A DNA stretch of 46,019 nucleotides from Thioglobus_A sp964344985 (GTDB taxonomy: Bacteria > Pseudomonadota > Gammaproteobacteria > PS1 > Pseudothioglobaceae), in NCBI GenBank assembly GCA_964344985.1, contig CAYFPI010000010.1, positions 1 through 46,019 on the forward strand. The letters run 5' to 3'. Numbering within the stretch: the first letter of the stretch is position 1; each line of letters opens with the position of its first letter. The position numbers and the translations under genes were made by a program. Shown in pieces: positions 35,151 through 43,679 of this stretch. The notes beneath the pieces were generated by a model, which was given only the letters and a program-made list of their open reading frames with translations, was not told where the DNA came from and ran no database searches.

Positions 35151-35563
35151 TTTTTTATTAATAAAGTTTTGCTTATTTTATCATGCCAAGATAACTTGTC
35201 TTTATTGAACAATTGATAAGCAAAACCAAGTCCAAAAAAAGCAAACGAGAGCACTCCAGTGACAAACCTAATGAAAGCTTGTTTGTGAGTAATACTCTCA
35301 CCCGTATGCTGAACAACTTGAAATTTCCAAGCCTTCATACCAAGTGTTTGCCTGCCTTTTACCCATGATAGTGCAAAGTATAAATAACTAACAGGTAATA
35401 CTGTTGTGTAAAACAATAGGTTATTAGCTTCTGTATCATCACCCGTAAAAACAATAATAACAACACCTGCTACAAAAAAAACCAAAGAAAAAGATAAGAA
35501 AATATCGTAAAAAACAGCACCTAGTCGGCGTATTAATGAGACGTTGGATTTCATATGAGTCAA
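35147..35563 (-). CDS. RDD family membrane protein
   Basis: A 138-residue protein with the RDD domain: Arg-Arg near the first helix (LIRRLGAVFYDIFLSF, with the conserved Asp), two to three helices, and the mid-protein GRQTLGMKAWKFQVV. RDD proteins are small inner membrane proteins, some linked to sodium/proton exchange; the function here is unknown. The gene follows the M23 peptidase gene after four bases. Its stop codon lies inside the FNR-type box of the next transcription unit. Confidence 0.88.
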   Translation of the reverse strand: MTHMKSNVSLIRRLGAVFYDIFLSFSLVFFVAGVVIIVFTGDDTEANNLLFYTTVLPVSYLYFALSWVKGRQTLGMKAWKFQVVQHTGESITHKQAFIRFVTGVLSFAFFGLGFAYQLFNKDKLSWHDKISKTLLIKN

Positions 35564-35567
35564 TGTT

Positions 35568-36419
35568 TTAGTTTCTTAATAATAAGTCTGGATTAATCGT
35601 AGTTTGGTTAAGATAAATTCCGTAATGCAAGTGAGGACCTGTTGTACGACCCGTCTGTCCAATAGTGCCAATTGTATCACCTTGTTTAATAATTTGATCC
35701 AATTCAACCAATATTTCATTCATGTGAATATAAACACTAATCAATCCTTGCCCATGATCAATAAAAACAGCATTGCCATTAAAGAAAAAATTATCGGCAA
35801 TAATTACTTTTCCATTTGCGCTGGCTTTAATTGGTGTGCCAGTTTTGCCTGCGTAATCTATGCCAGTATGTGGTCGTCTGGATTTGCCATTGTAAAATCT
35901 TTTCAATCCAAATATGCCGGTGATTACGCCCGATGCAGGTCGAATAAAATAATCGTTGTCAAAAGCATTATTTGAAAAAGTTTTTCTTGCTTTGGTAAGA
36001 ATAGGGCGTTCACGATTTATTCTATCCATGTGAGCGAGATTTGGATTGATGTATTTTTTCTTTTTGCCAGTTAGAGTAATGTGTTGCTCTTTATAGGTAT
36101 GCCCTGATACATTGAAGTTGATTTTTCGATTAGAGAAGTCTTGAATGGTTAGCTGTTTTTCTCCAGTTGTTGCCAGTAATGGAATGCCAACCAGTGCTTG
36201 CCAGTGTTGATCATTAATGTGTTGAATATACACAGGTACATTGCCATAGTACGCTTTTGGAGTGCTGTGGTTGGTGTAGAAATCTATCACAGCAATACCA
36301 CCAGGCATGGGTGTATTTTTTACAGATAAGTAGGCTGATGAAAATCCGGATAAAAATAATAACAATAAAAAAATACTAAGCTTTTTCAATTTTATCCACC
36401 TTTGAATAAACAACACCAT
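35568..36419 (-). CDS. M23 family zinc metallopeptidase (LytM domain)
   Basis: A protein of up to 283 residues with an N-terminal hydrophobic signal or anchor (KKLSIFLLLLFLSGFSSAY) and a C-terminal LytM domain with all zinc ligands: RPHTGIDYAG (His and Asp) and GPHLHYGIYL (His-x-His). It should be an active peptidoglycan endopeptidase in the periplasm. A TTG at 36389, six bases after AGGTGG, would start exactly at the signal peptide and is a good alternative to the ATG at 36419. It overlaps xseA. The pre-domain (residues 35-150) resembles the beta-rich region of other LytM proteins. Confidence 0.9.
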   Translation of the reverse strand: MVLFIQRWIKLKKLSIFLLLLFLSGFSSAYLSVKNTPMPGGIAVIDFYTNHSTPKAYYGNVPVYIQHINDQHWQALVGIPLLATTGEKQLTIQDFSNRKINFNVSGHTYKEQHITLTGKKKKYINPNLAHMDRINRERPILTKARKTFSNNAFDNDYFIRPASGVITGIFGLKRFYNGKSRRPHTGIDYAGKTGTPIKASANGKVIIADNFFFNGNAVFIDHGQGLISVYIHMNEILVELDQIIKQGDTIGTIGQTGRTTGPHLHYGIYLNQTTINPDLLLRN

Positions 36420-37773
36420 CGCTTAAGCGTGTTGTTATGTGTTGTGACTGTTGAACAGATTTTATAGATGAAATAATACCTTCTTGTTCGCTACTGGTAA
36501 TGCTAAAGCCTCTAGATAATGTGTTTAAGGGAGACAAATACTCTAGTGATTGTGTATGGGAGTGAAATCTAGTCCTGTGTTTTTCAAGTAGTAACATGAT
36601 TGATTTTTTTACTCGCTCATGTAAAGTGTCTAAAGCAATACAGTTGGTTTTATTGTTATTTAGTGCTTGTTGTTTTAGTTGAGCATAGGCAGCTTTATTT
36701 AGCGCTATGGCTAAGCGAATATTTTCTTTTGGAGAGTGCTGTTTTAAGGCTGAACTTAGTGATTGTAGTGCTATTTTTTTATTATTAATATGATTGCTAC
36801 TATTAACAAAAAGACGATGTTGCAAGTGATCAATTTTTTGCGCATATAAATGAATTTGTTTATCGGGCAGTCTTAACCTAAGTTTCAGTCCATCAATTTT
36901 ATTTTGCTGATAAGACAGATTTGAGGTTGTGTTCTGAACAAGCTGTTTGCCAAAATATTTGACTTTTGATAATAGCTCAAGCCTATCGGGCGTAGCTAGC
37001 ATGGCTGCTGCACTGGGTGTGGGTGCGCGCACATCAGCAACAAAATCAGCAATGGTGGTATCAGTTTCATGGCCGATAGCGCTAATAATTGGCGTTTTAA
37101 GGTTAAAAATTACTCTAGCAAGGGGTTCTTCGTTAAATGCCCAAATATCCTCCAAAGAACCACCGCCTCTAGCAAGAATTAGTACATCACATGAGCGCTG
37201 ATCCGCAGCAATCAGTGCTTGAATCAGTTGTGTCCCAGCGCCTTCCCCTTGTACAACAGAATCAAACAACAATACTTGAGCAAAAGGATAGCGTTTTTTT
37301 AGCACTTTGATAATGTCTTGTATCACTGATCCAGTGGATGATGATATAACACCAATTGTGCTAGCCATTACAGGCAGAGACTGTTTATGATGTTTGTCAA
37401 ATAAACCTTCTTTGGATAATTTACCCTTAAGTTGTTCAAAAGCAAGGTTTAAATTGCCATCGCCTACTGGCTCAATATGTTGAATAATTAATTGAAAATC
37501 ACCTCTTGCTTCATACAAAGTAGGTGCGGCGCGAACCAATACTTCCATGCCATTTTCAGGAGCAAACTTAATGCCTCTTTGATTAAGACGGAATAAGGCG
37601 CAGCGAACTTGACCTTTGTTGTCTTTTAAAGAGAAATACCAATGTCCAGAAGCAGGGCGAGCAAGATTTGACATCTCACCTTTAAGCCAACACGTAGGAA
37701 TATTATCCTCTACTGTTTTATTGCATAAGGATAAAAAATCAGAAATTGAATAAATTTCATCATGATTAAACAT
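36376..37773 (-). CDS. xseA: Exodeoxyribonuclease VII large subunit
   Basis: A 465-residue nuclease subunit that, with XseB, degrades single-stranded DNA. The N-terminal OB domain has CWLKGEMSNLARPASGHWYFSLKD-type sequence (residues about 22-45). The catalytic region has GVISSSTGSVIQDI, ILARGGGSLEDIWAFNEE and SAIGHETDTTIADFVADVRAPTPSAAA, followed by a coiled coil. It starts three bases after the Smr gene stop. xseB is not in the window. Confidence 0.96.
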   Translation of the reverse strand: MFNHDEIYSISDFLSLCNKTVEDNIPTCWLKGEMSNLARPASGHWYFSLKDNKGQVRCALFRLNQRGIKFAPENGMEVLVRAAPTLYEARGDFQLIIQHIEPVGDGNLNLAFEQLKGKLSKEGLFDKHHKQSLPVMASTIGVISSSTGSVIQDIIKVLKKRYPFAQVLLFDSVVQGEGAGTQLIQALIAADQRSCDVLILARGGGSLEDIWAFNEEPLARVIFNLKTPIISAIGHETDTTIADFVADVRAPTPSAAAMLATPDRLELLSKVKYFGKQLVQNTTSNLSYQQNKIDGLKLRLRLPDKQIHLYAQKIDHLQHRLFVNSSNHINNKKIALQSLSSALKQHSPKENIRLAIALNKAAYAQLKQQALNNNKTNCIALDTLHERVKKSIMLLLEKHRTRFHSHTQSLEYLSPLNTLSRGFSITSSEQEGIISSIKSVQQSQHITTRLSDGVVYSKVDKIEKA

Positions 37774-37776
37774 TGA

Positions 37777-38259
37777 CTATCCTTGTTTTAATAAAGCAAA
37801 CACAGCGCCAGTTCCGCCATCTTTTGCAGGGCATGATACAAAAGCAAGTACTTGTGGGTGTTGTGTTAAAAAACTAACCACTTGTGTTTTTAAAATACTC
37901 ATGCCGTTTTCGCTGTGGTAGCCTTTGCCATGAATAATTTGAACAAAATCTTCAAATTGATGATGATATATAAAGTCTGACATTGTCTCACACGCCTCCA
38001 CAACACTTTGCCCGTGCAAGTCCAATACAGAAACTGGACCGATATTGCCTTGTTTCATTTTTTTAATGATTTTTGTTGAAACGCCACTTTTGGCATAAGA
38101 TACTATTTCTGAGCCTTCTAAGTTAGCTTCAACAATGTAGCTATAAGCACTAAAAGGTGGTTTTTTATTTGCTTTGTTTTTATTAACACCGTCTTTGTCA
38201 ACAGGCGCTACACTGTTAACAGTTGATCTAAAAAGTTGCCTATCGTAATCGTCAATCAT
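37777..38259 (-). CDS. Smr-domain protein
   Basis: A 160-residue protein whose last 85 residues form an Smr domain: VLDLHGQSVVEACETMSDFI, then IIHGKGYHSENGMSILKTQV and CPAKDGGTGAVFALLK. The DLHG and HGKG motifs mark this nuclease-type fold. E. coli SmrB, of similar length, cleaves mRNA between collided ribosomes and is a plausible relative. The ATG lies 12 bases after the T-tract of the rpsT terminator, with no clear ribosome-binding site, so expression probably depends on read-through or a promoter within rpsT. Confidence 0.9.
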   Translation of the reverse strand: MIDDYDRQLFRSTVNSVAPVDKDGVNKNKANKKPPFSAYSYIVEANLEGSEIVSYAKSGVSTKIIKKMKQGNIGPVSVLDLHGQSVVEACETMSDFIYHHQFEDFVQIIHGKGYHSENGMSILKTQVVSFLTQHPQVLAFVSCPAKDGGTGAVFALLKQG

Positions 38260-38271
38260 TTTTATGTGTGC

Positions 38272-38298
38272 AAAAAAAAGCCCTCAAAAGAGGGCTTT
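38272..38298 (-). terminator. Rho-independent terminator of rpsT
   Basis: The stem AAAGCCCTC (38277-38285) pairs with GAGGGCTTT (38290-38298) around an AAAA loop. On the minus strand it is followed by eight T (38279-38272). It lies 25 bases after the rpsT stop and just before the smr start. Confidence 0.92.
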
Positions 38299-38322
38299 AT
38301 TATAGCAATCTAAAGTGAAACT

Positions 38323-38583
38323 TTATAGTGCTTTAATTTGTGCATTTAGACGCGCTTTTTTTCTAGCCGCTTGGTTTTTATGCATTAAGCCTTTGCTTAC
38401 TGATTGATCAATCATTTTTTGCATGGTGGCGTAACCATTTTGTGCCTCTTCTTTGTTGCCAGCCTCTAAAGCGTAAGTTACTTTCTTGATGAAAGTACGA
38501 ACTTTAGCGCGAATTTGTGAGTTGTGTTTGTTACGCTGAAGCGCTTGTCTTGCGCGCTTTTTAGAACCTGCTGAATTAGCCAT
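38323..38583 (-). CDS. rpsT: 30S ribosomal protein S20
   Basis: An 86-residue, very basic, alanine-rich helical protein that binds 16S rRNA. MANSAGSKKRARQALQRNKHNSQ and the end SKGLMHKNQAARKKARLN are the S20 marks. It is a single-gene unit with its own -10 element in the end of hflD and a strong terminator downstream, matching the usual free-standing rpsT. Confidence 0.98.
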   Translation of the reverse strand: MANSAGSKKRARQALQRNKHNSQIRAKVRTFIKKVTYALEAGNKEEAQNGYATMQKMIDQSVSKGLMHKNQAARKKARLNAQIKAL

Positions 38584-38621
38584 AAATAAAAGTCAAATTT
38601 AAATGAAAGTAAAAAGAAAGT

Positions 38622-38627
38622 ATTATA
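38622..38627 (-). promoter_or_regulatory. -10 element of rpsT
   Basis: A consensus TATAAT on the minus strand at 38627-38622 predicts a start near 38615 and a leader of about 31 bases. A partial -35 (TGGACT) lies 18 bp upstream, over the hflD stop. Confidence 0.55.
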
Positions 38628-38639
38628 AAGTCTTAATGC

Positions 38640-39245
38640 TTAAAAGTCCATAGAATTAATAAAATTAAGCGTTTTTTTCTTATTCAGGACCAAGTGCCAG
38701 ATTTTACCACCTTGAGACTTCCATAAAGATACCGCCCTAATACCTGCTAACAACAGCGCTCTAATGTGATTTGCTGTACGTTCATTAGATAAATACATTT
38801 GCTCGCCATTTACCATAACCTTTGGTGTTAGCTGTCCTAGAGTTGATTTATATAATTCAGCCAACCGAGCGAGCGAGTTTGAGTGTAAAATTTCAAAAAA
38901 ATCTTGAGATTGAAAGCTTTTAATTTCTTGAGTGATTTTATTAAGAAGTGCTTTATCTTTCATAAGTTTTTTCTCTAGGTTGATTAGTGATAAAGCGTAA
39001 AAAATAATGTGCTGCATGCTTTTATCTTTTTTTCCAAAAGCAGTTTTTAATGTTGAAATACCGATTTTTAGATCTTGCTCTGATTTAAATACAGACTCTA
39101 CGTTACTACTGGTATTGATAATGCTTTGAAGACTGGCTTGATTACTTTTTTGATCACAAGTGCCTGTTGATGCTAACTGATCAACCAAGGTTGTGGTTTG
39201 TAATAGACTGGCCAGTGCCAATGATTGGTTTTTAATATTACTCAT
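38640..39245 (-). CDS. hflD: High frequency lysogenization protein HflD homologue
   Basis: A protein of about 201 residues matching HflD (DUF489): NQSLALASLLQTTTLVDQLASTGTCD at the start, YALSLINLEKKLMKD in the middle and HIRALLLAGIRAVSLWKSQGG near the end. In E. coli it is a peripheral inner-membrane protein that affects the lambda CII regulator; its general role is unclear. The ATG at 39245 overlaps mnmA by eight bases; an ATG at 39269 would add eight residues. The mnmA-hflD order is conserved in gammaproteobacteria; purB, which normally follows, is absent and rpsT takes its place. Confidence 0.93.
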   Translation of the reverse strand: MSNIKNQSLALASLLQTTTLVDQLASTGTCDQKSNQASLQSIINTSSNVESVFKSEQDLKIGISTLKTAFGKKDKSMQHIIFYALSLINLEKKLMKDKALLNKITQEIKSFQSQDFFEILHSNSLARLAELYKSTLGQLTPKVMVNGEQMYLSNERTANHIRALLLAGIRAVSLWKSQGGKIWHLVLNKKKTLNFINSMDF

Positions 39246-40329
39246 TGCTTCTACTCTCGATAATGCCACCGCCTAGGCAGTGATCTTGTTGGTAAAAAAC
39301 CACAGACTGTCCAGGAGTGATTGCACGTTGTGGCGTGTTAAATATAACTTTTATAATGTTGTTCTCATTAATGATTTTACAATCTTGAGAAGTTTGTCGA
39401 TAGCGAATTTTAGCTTGTAGGGTTATTGGTAGAGTAGGCTCGGAATCTATCCAATGAATACTAGAAACCTCCAAAGTGTTGTGATAAAGCAAAGGGTGAT
39501 CGCCCTGAACAACCAATAACTCGTTTTCTTTAATACGCTTATCTGCAACAAACCAAGGTTCTTGTGAGTCGCTGAATCCGCCGCCAATCTCTAGGCCTTT
39601 TCTTTGTCCAATAGTATAAAAAGCCAGTCCTTGATGATGCTTAATAAACTGACCGTTTTCATCTACTATATCGCCCTGTTGCTTAGGTAGGTAGGTTTGT
39701 AAAAATTCTTTAAAGTTGCGCTCACCAATAAAACAAATTCCAGTTGAATCTTTTTTATCAGCAGTAATAAAATCATTGTCCGTTGCTATTTTTCGAACTT
39801 CATCTTTGTTAATTTCGCCTAAAGGAAACAGGCTTTTTGAAAGTTGATACTGAGTTAACAAGTGTAAGAAATAACTTTGATCTTTGTTGTTATCCAGTCC
39901 AGTTTTTAGTTGATACTTGTCGTTGTCATGGGTAATTCTTGCGTAGTGTCCAGTGGCAATTTTATCGCCGCCGAGCGACAGAGCGTGCTCTAAAAAAACT
40001 TTGAATTTAATTTTCTGATTGCATAGTACATCTGGATTAGGCGTTCTGCCTTTTTTATGCTCAGTTAAAAAATTTTCAAATACATCTTCCCAATAATCTG
40101 CAGAGAAGTTGATACTATGAAGTTTTATGCCTAATTTGTTGGCAACTTTTTGTGCATCTGACAAATCTTGTTCAGCACTGCAGTGTTCATCATCATCCTC
40201 ATCCCAGTTTTTCATAAACAAAGCTTCAACTTCATAGCCTTGTTCTAGTAATAATAAACAAGCAACTGAAGAATCTACACCGCCGGATAATCCAACAATA
40301 ACCTTTGTATCTCTATTCAAATTTTTCAT
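39238..40329 (-). CDS. mnmA: tRNA-specific 2-thiouridylase
   Basis: A 363-residue enzyme forming 2-thiouridine at wobble position 34 of Lys, Glu and Gln tRNAs. The PP-loop GLSGGVDSSVACLL is at residues 13-26, and the catalytic cysteines are Cys103 (VLCNQKIKF) and Cys199 (STGICFIGER), as in E. coli. It overlaps phoH by 17 bases and hflD by eight, so it is part of the long minus-strand unit. Confidence 0.97.
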   Translation of the reverse strand: MKNLNRDTKVIVGLSGGVDSSVACLLLLEQGYEVEALFMKNWDEDDDEHCSAEQDLSDAQKVANKLGIKLHSINFSADYWEDVFENFLTEHKKGRTPNPDVLCNQKIKFKVFLEHALSLGGDKIATGHYARITHDNDKYQLKTGLDNNKDQSYFLHLLTQYQLSKSLFPLGEINKDEVRKIATDNDFITADKKDSTGICFIGERNFKEFLQTYLPKQQGDIVDENGQFIKHHQGLAFYTIGQRKGLEIGGGFSDSQEPWFVADKRIKENELLVVQGDHPLLYHNTLEVSSIHWIDSEPTLPITLQAKIRYRQTSQDCKIINENNIIKVIFNTPQRAITPGQSVVFYQQDHCLGGGIIESRSNE

Positions 40330-41230
40330 ACGCTAGAACAATGCGCTGTACTAATTTATGCCTAACAACATCTTTAGATTCGAAATGACAAAATGAAACT
40401 TTCTTTTCATCTTCAAGTACTTTCATCACATGTAATAAGCCAGATTGTCTTTGTTTTTGCAGGTCAATTTGTGTAACGTCACCAGTAATAACCATTTTTG
40501 AGCCAAAACCCATACGCGTTAAAAACATTTTCATTTGCTCAATGGTAGTGTTTTGAGCCTCATCAAGAATAATAAAAGATTCGTTTAGTGTTCTACCGCG
40601 CATAAAAGCAAGTGGTGCCACTTCAATTACGTTTTTTTCTAAGAGTTTGGTTACTTTGTCAAAGCCCATCATTTCATATAAAGCATCATAAATAGGGCGT
40701 AAGTAAGGATCAACTTTTTCAGTGAGATCACCCGGTAAAAACCCTAATTTTTCACCCGCTTCAACAGCCGGACGTACCAGAACAATTCGACGAACTTCAG
40801 AAGATTCTAGTGCTTCAACTGCACGTGCAACAGCAAGGTAGGTTTTTCCTGTACCGGCCGGACCGATGCCAAATGTAGCGTCTTGTTTTTTAATGGCATT
40901 AACATATTCTTGTTGATTCTTACTGCGAATATGGATGAATTTACGCTTAGTTTTGATGTTGACCACCTTTCCAGGCAAGTCATCATGGGTATAGGTTTTG
41001 ATCGCCATTTCCACGTCATGAATATCAACAGATTGCGTATTAGACAGTAGTGCCAAATCTTGCAATACACGACTGGCCACGTGTTTATTGTCACCTTGAA
41101 TGGTAAAGTTTTCACCTTTATTGCTAATATTTACATCTAGGCTTTGGCTAATAGTTTCCAAATGTTGATCAAAAGAGCCACAAATACTGGCTAGTTGTTC
41201 AGTCGAATTAATTTCAAGTGTTATGTTCAT
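40313..41230 (-). CDS. ybeZ: PhoH-like ATPase (YbeZ)
   Basis: A 305-residue PhoH-family protein. A KH-like N-terminal half (residues 1-85) precedes the ATPase domain with the P-loop GPAGTGKT at 123-130, EKLGFLPGDLTEKVDPYLRPIYDAL and the Walker B FIILDEAQNTT. It usually works with the rRNA endonuclease YbeY in ribosome quality control. Here ybeY does not follow; mnmA overlaps its end instead. The start codon lies five bases after a 14-bp hairpin, and no ribosome-binding site is visible. Confidence 0.94.
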   Translation of the reverse strand: MNITLEINSTEQLASICGSFDQHLETISQSLDVNISNKGENFTIQGDNKHVASRVLQDLALLSNTQSVDIHDVEMAIKTYTHDDLPGKVVNIKTKRKFIHIRSKNQQEYVNAIKKQDATFGIGPAGTGKTYLAVARAVEALESSEVRRIVLVRPAVEAGEKLGFLPGDLTEKVDPYLRPIYDALYEMMGFDKVTKLLEKNVIEVAPLAFMRGRTLNESFIILDEAQNTTIEQMKMFLTRMGFGSKMVITGDVTQIDLQKQRQSGLLHVMKVLEDEKKVSFCHFESKDVVRHKLVQRIVLAYEKFE

Positions 41231-41234
41231 AAAT

Positions 41235-41274
41235 ACTATTTTAACAATGAAGAGTTTGACATTGTTAAAATAGT
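41235..41274 (-). repeat. 14-bp perfect inverted repeat before phoH
   Basis: ACTATTTTAACAAT (41235-41248) and its exact reverse complement (41261-41274) enclose a 12-base loop. The repeat fills most of the 54-base gap between miaB and phoH. No T-tract follows on the minus strand, so it is not a standard terminator. It may be an RNA hairpin controlling phoH translation or an operator. Confidence 0.75.
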
Positions 41275-41284
41275 TAAGTTAAGG

Positions 41285-42637
41285 CTAATTAACAAGTACA
41301 CCAACCAAAGAGTTTCCACGGGCATTGGTAATTTTAACGTCCACAATTTGACCAATAAGAGACTCATCACCCTCAAAATGTGTGTTGCGCATATTTTCAG
41401 TACGACCAAATAAGCTGATCAGTTGCGAATCCGAAGTGTTTGTTTTGCTTTTTTTAGCTTTGTTTTCAACCAGTACTTTTTGCACACTACCAATCATGGA
41501 TTTGGAAATAGACTCTGTAGAGTCGTCAATGGTTTTTTGCACCAAAGCTAAGCGATCTTTTTTAACTTGCATTTGTACATCGTCTGGATAGTTAGCTGCA
41601 GGCGTACCAGGGCGGGCAGAATAAATAAAACTGAAAGATTTATCAAAGCCAATGTCGTTAATAAGTGTCATGGTGTCGTTAAAATCTTGCTGCGTTTCCC
41701 CAGGAAAGCCAATAATAAAATCACTAGAGATGGAAATATTTGGGCGAATCTCACGTAATTTTCTAATTTTTGATTTGTATTCAATAGCCATATGTCCACG
41801 TTTCATTAGACTTAAAATTTTGTCCGATCCGCTTTGAATTGGCAAGTGCAAGTGTGAAACCAACTCTGGAACCTCAGCATAAGCCTCAATTAAAGAATCA
41901 GAAAACTCAACAGGATGAGAAGTGGTGTAACGAATGCGATCAATGCCATCAACTTGAGCAACAATATTAATAAGAAGTGCCAAGTCAGCCATCTCACCAT
42001 CATCCATTAATCCTTGGTAAGAATTCACATTTTGACCCAATAGGTTAATCTCTCTAACACCTTGTTTGGCCAGTATCTTAACCTCGTTGATAACATCATT
42101 AAATGGACGTGAAACCTCTTCGCCTCGTGTATAAGGAACCACGCAAAATGTACAATATTTTGAACAGCCTTCCATGATCGAAACAAAGGCGGTTACACCG
42201 TTTGTTTCAGGTTCAGGCAAGTGGTCGAATTTTTCAATTTCTGGAAATGAAACATCAATGCTTACTTGCTTGTCATTTAATACATCATTAAGCATTGCAG
42301 GTATTCTGTGCAATGTTTGTGGTCCAAAAATAAGATCAACATAAGGTGCACGCTTAAGAATTAACTCGCCCTCTTGAGAGGCTACACAACCACCAACACC
42401 AATAACTAAGTTGGGGTTTTTTTCTTTGAGTTTTTTCCATCTGCCCAGTTGGTGAAATAGTTTTTCTTGTGCTTTTTCACGAATTGAACATGTGTTCAGT
42501 AGCAAAACATCCGCTTCTAGCGCATCGTCTGTAAGTGAGAGCCCATGAGAGTGTTTTAGTACATTGATCATTTGATCAGAGTCGTACTCATTCATCTGAC
42601 ACCCGAAAGTGCGAATGTGTAATTTAGACAGTGACAT
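41285..42637 (-). CDS. miaB: tRNA-2-methylthio-N6-dimethylallyladenosine synthase
   Basis: A 450-residue radical-SAM methylthiotransferase finishing the A37 modification begun by MiaA. The auxiliary cluster uses Cys13, Cys50 and Cys84, and the radical-SAM cluster uses Cys157, Cys161 and Cys164 (EGCSKYCTFCVVPYTRG). A TRAM domain closes the protein (about 380-448). It abuts mscS (one-base overlap) upstream and leads into ybeZ, the conserved miaB-ybeZ order. Confidence 0.97.
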   Translation of the reverse strand: MSLSKLHIRTFGCQMNEYDSDQMINVLKHSHGLSLTDDALEADVLLLNTCSIREKAQEKLFHQLGRWKKLKEKNPNLVIGVGGCVASQEGELILKRAPYVDLIFGPQTLHRIPAMLNDVLNDKQVSIDVSFPEIEKFDHLPEPETNGVTAFVSIMEGCSKYCTFCVVPYTRGEEVSRPFNDVINEVKILAKQGVREINLLGQNVNSYQGLMDDGEMADLALLINIVAQVDGIDRIRYTTSHPVEFSDSLIEAYAEVPELVSHLHLPIQSGSDKILSLMKRGHMAIEYKSKIRKLREIRPNISISSDFIIGFPGETQQDFNDTMTLINDIGFDKSFSFIYSARPGTPAANYPDDVQMQVKKDRLALVQKTIDDSTESISKSMIGSVQKVLVENKAKKSKTNTSDSQLISLFGRTENMRNTHFEGDESLIGQIVDVKITNARGNSLVGVLVN

Positions 42638-43662
42638 TATTTTTGAATGTGAAGTGTTTGAGTTGGGTAGGCAATCTCTGCCTTGTGTTTGGTAATAATT
42701 TGCGCAACTTCTAATAGAATTTCTTGCTTAATTTGATGATAATGAGTTTTATCAGTTGTTTTGGTAAAGCAATAAATATTAAAGTCTATGGATGATGCAT
42801 TGAAATAATTGAAAAACACACGCAACGCTTGAGACTTGTCAATTTCAGTATGGTTTTTAAGCATTTGCTCAACTTCACTGACAATAGTAGGCATTTGTGC
42901 AATATCATCATAGCGAATACCAATCACTTCTTTGATGCGTCTGTTACTCATTCTAGAAGGTGTTTCAATTGGCATTGAGGCAAACAAAGAGTTTGGAATA
43001 TAAACTGGATTTTTACTAAAAGTACGAATACGAGTCATGCGCCAGCCAATTTTTTCAACTGTGCCTTCAAACTTTCCTGAGCGAATCCAATCGCCTGTTG
43101 AGAAAGGTTTATCCATTTGAATCATTAGACCACCAAAGATATTTGACAACATGTCTTTGGCTGCAAAGCCCATAACAATACCACCCACACCACCAAAGGT
43201 AAGCAAACTAGAGATTGAAAACCCAAGGTGTTGAGCAATGCCTAATGCAATGGCAATAATGATTAATATCTTAACCAGGCGTGAGAATAATTGAACTGAA
43301 TCATTATCAACATTTGTATCTTTATTAATCAGATAGGTTTCAAATTCAGAGATAACTCTAACAATACTCCAGGCGATGATAAAGATAGGTGTAATGTCAA
43401 TATATTCAACAATAACATTAAGCGCTTCAATCTGCCCTTTAAAGGTGTAAATTGAGAAATAAATCCAGCCAAACCAAATAAGCACTTTAATCGGCACTGA
43501 AACGGCTTTAATAATATGATCATCAAGCTGGTTTTTTGTTTTTCCAGCATGAGAGGCAACCTTGTTTAAAACAAAGCCTACAATAATGTGAAAAACCAAA
43601 GCAACAATAAACAGAGCGCCTACTGTTTGATAACTTGTTAAATTTTGTAAAAATTCATCCAT
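42637..43662 (-). CDS. MscS-family mechanosensitive channel
   Basis: A 341-residue protein with about four N-terminal helices, the pore helix region (LLTFGGVGGIVMGFAAKDMLSNIFGG) and the beta domain (DWIRSGKFEGTVEKIGWRMTRIRTF, then PVYIPNSLF). It opens under membrane tension to release solutes on osmotic downshock. It is longer than E. coli MscS (286) and closer to the YnaI/YbdG size class. It overlaps miaB by one base. Confidence 0.93.
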   Translation of the reverse strand: MDEFLQNLTSYQTVGALFIVALVFHIIVGFVLNKVASHAGKTKNQLDDHIIKAVSVPIKVLIWFGWIYFSIYTFKGQIEALNVIVEYIDITPIFIIAWSIVRVISEFETYLINKDTNVDNDSVQLFSRLVKILIIIAIALGIAQHLGFSISSLLTFGGVGGIVMGFAAKDMLSNIFGGLMIQMDKPFSTGDWIRSGKFEGTVEKIGWRMTRIRTFSKNPVYIPNSLFASMPIETPSRMSNRRIKEVIGIRYDDIAQMPTIVSEVEQMLKNHTEIDKSQALRVFFNYFNASSIDFNIYCFTKTTDKTHYHQIKQEILLEVAQIITKHKAEIAYPTQTLHIQK

Positions 43663-43679
43663 GAGTCGTATTTTAACTG

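Noticed and set aside
35604..35975. 123-codon plus-strand frame opposite the M23 peptidase gene
   Set aside because: Antisense to a conserved LytM domain with all catalytic motifs, and no promoter or ribosome-binding site.
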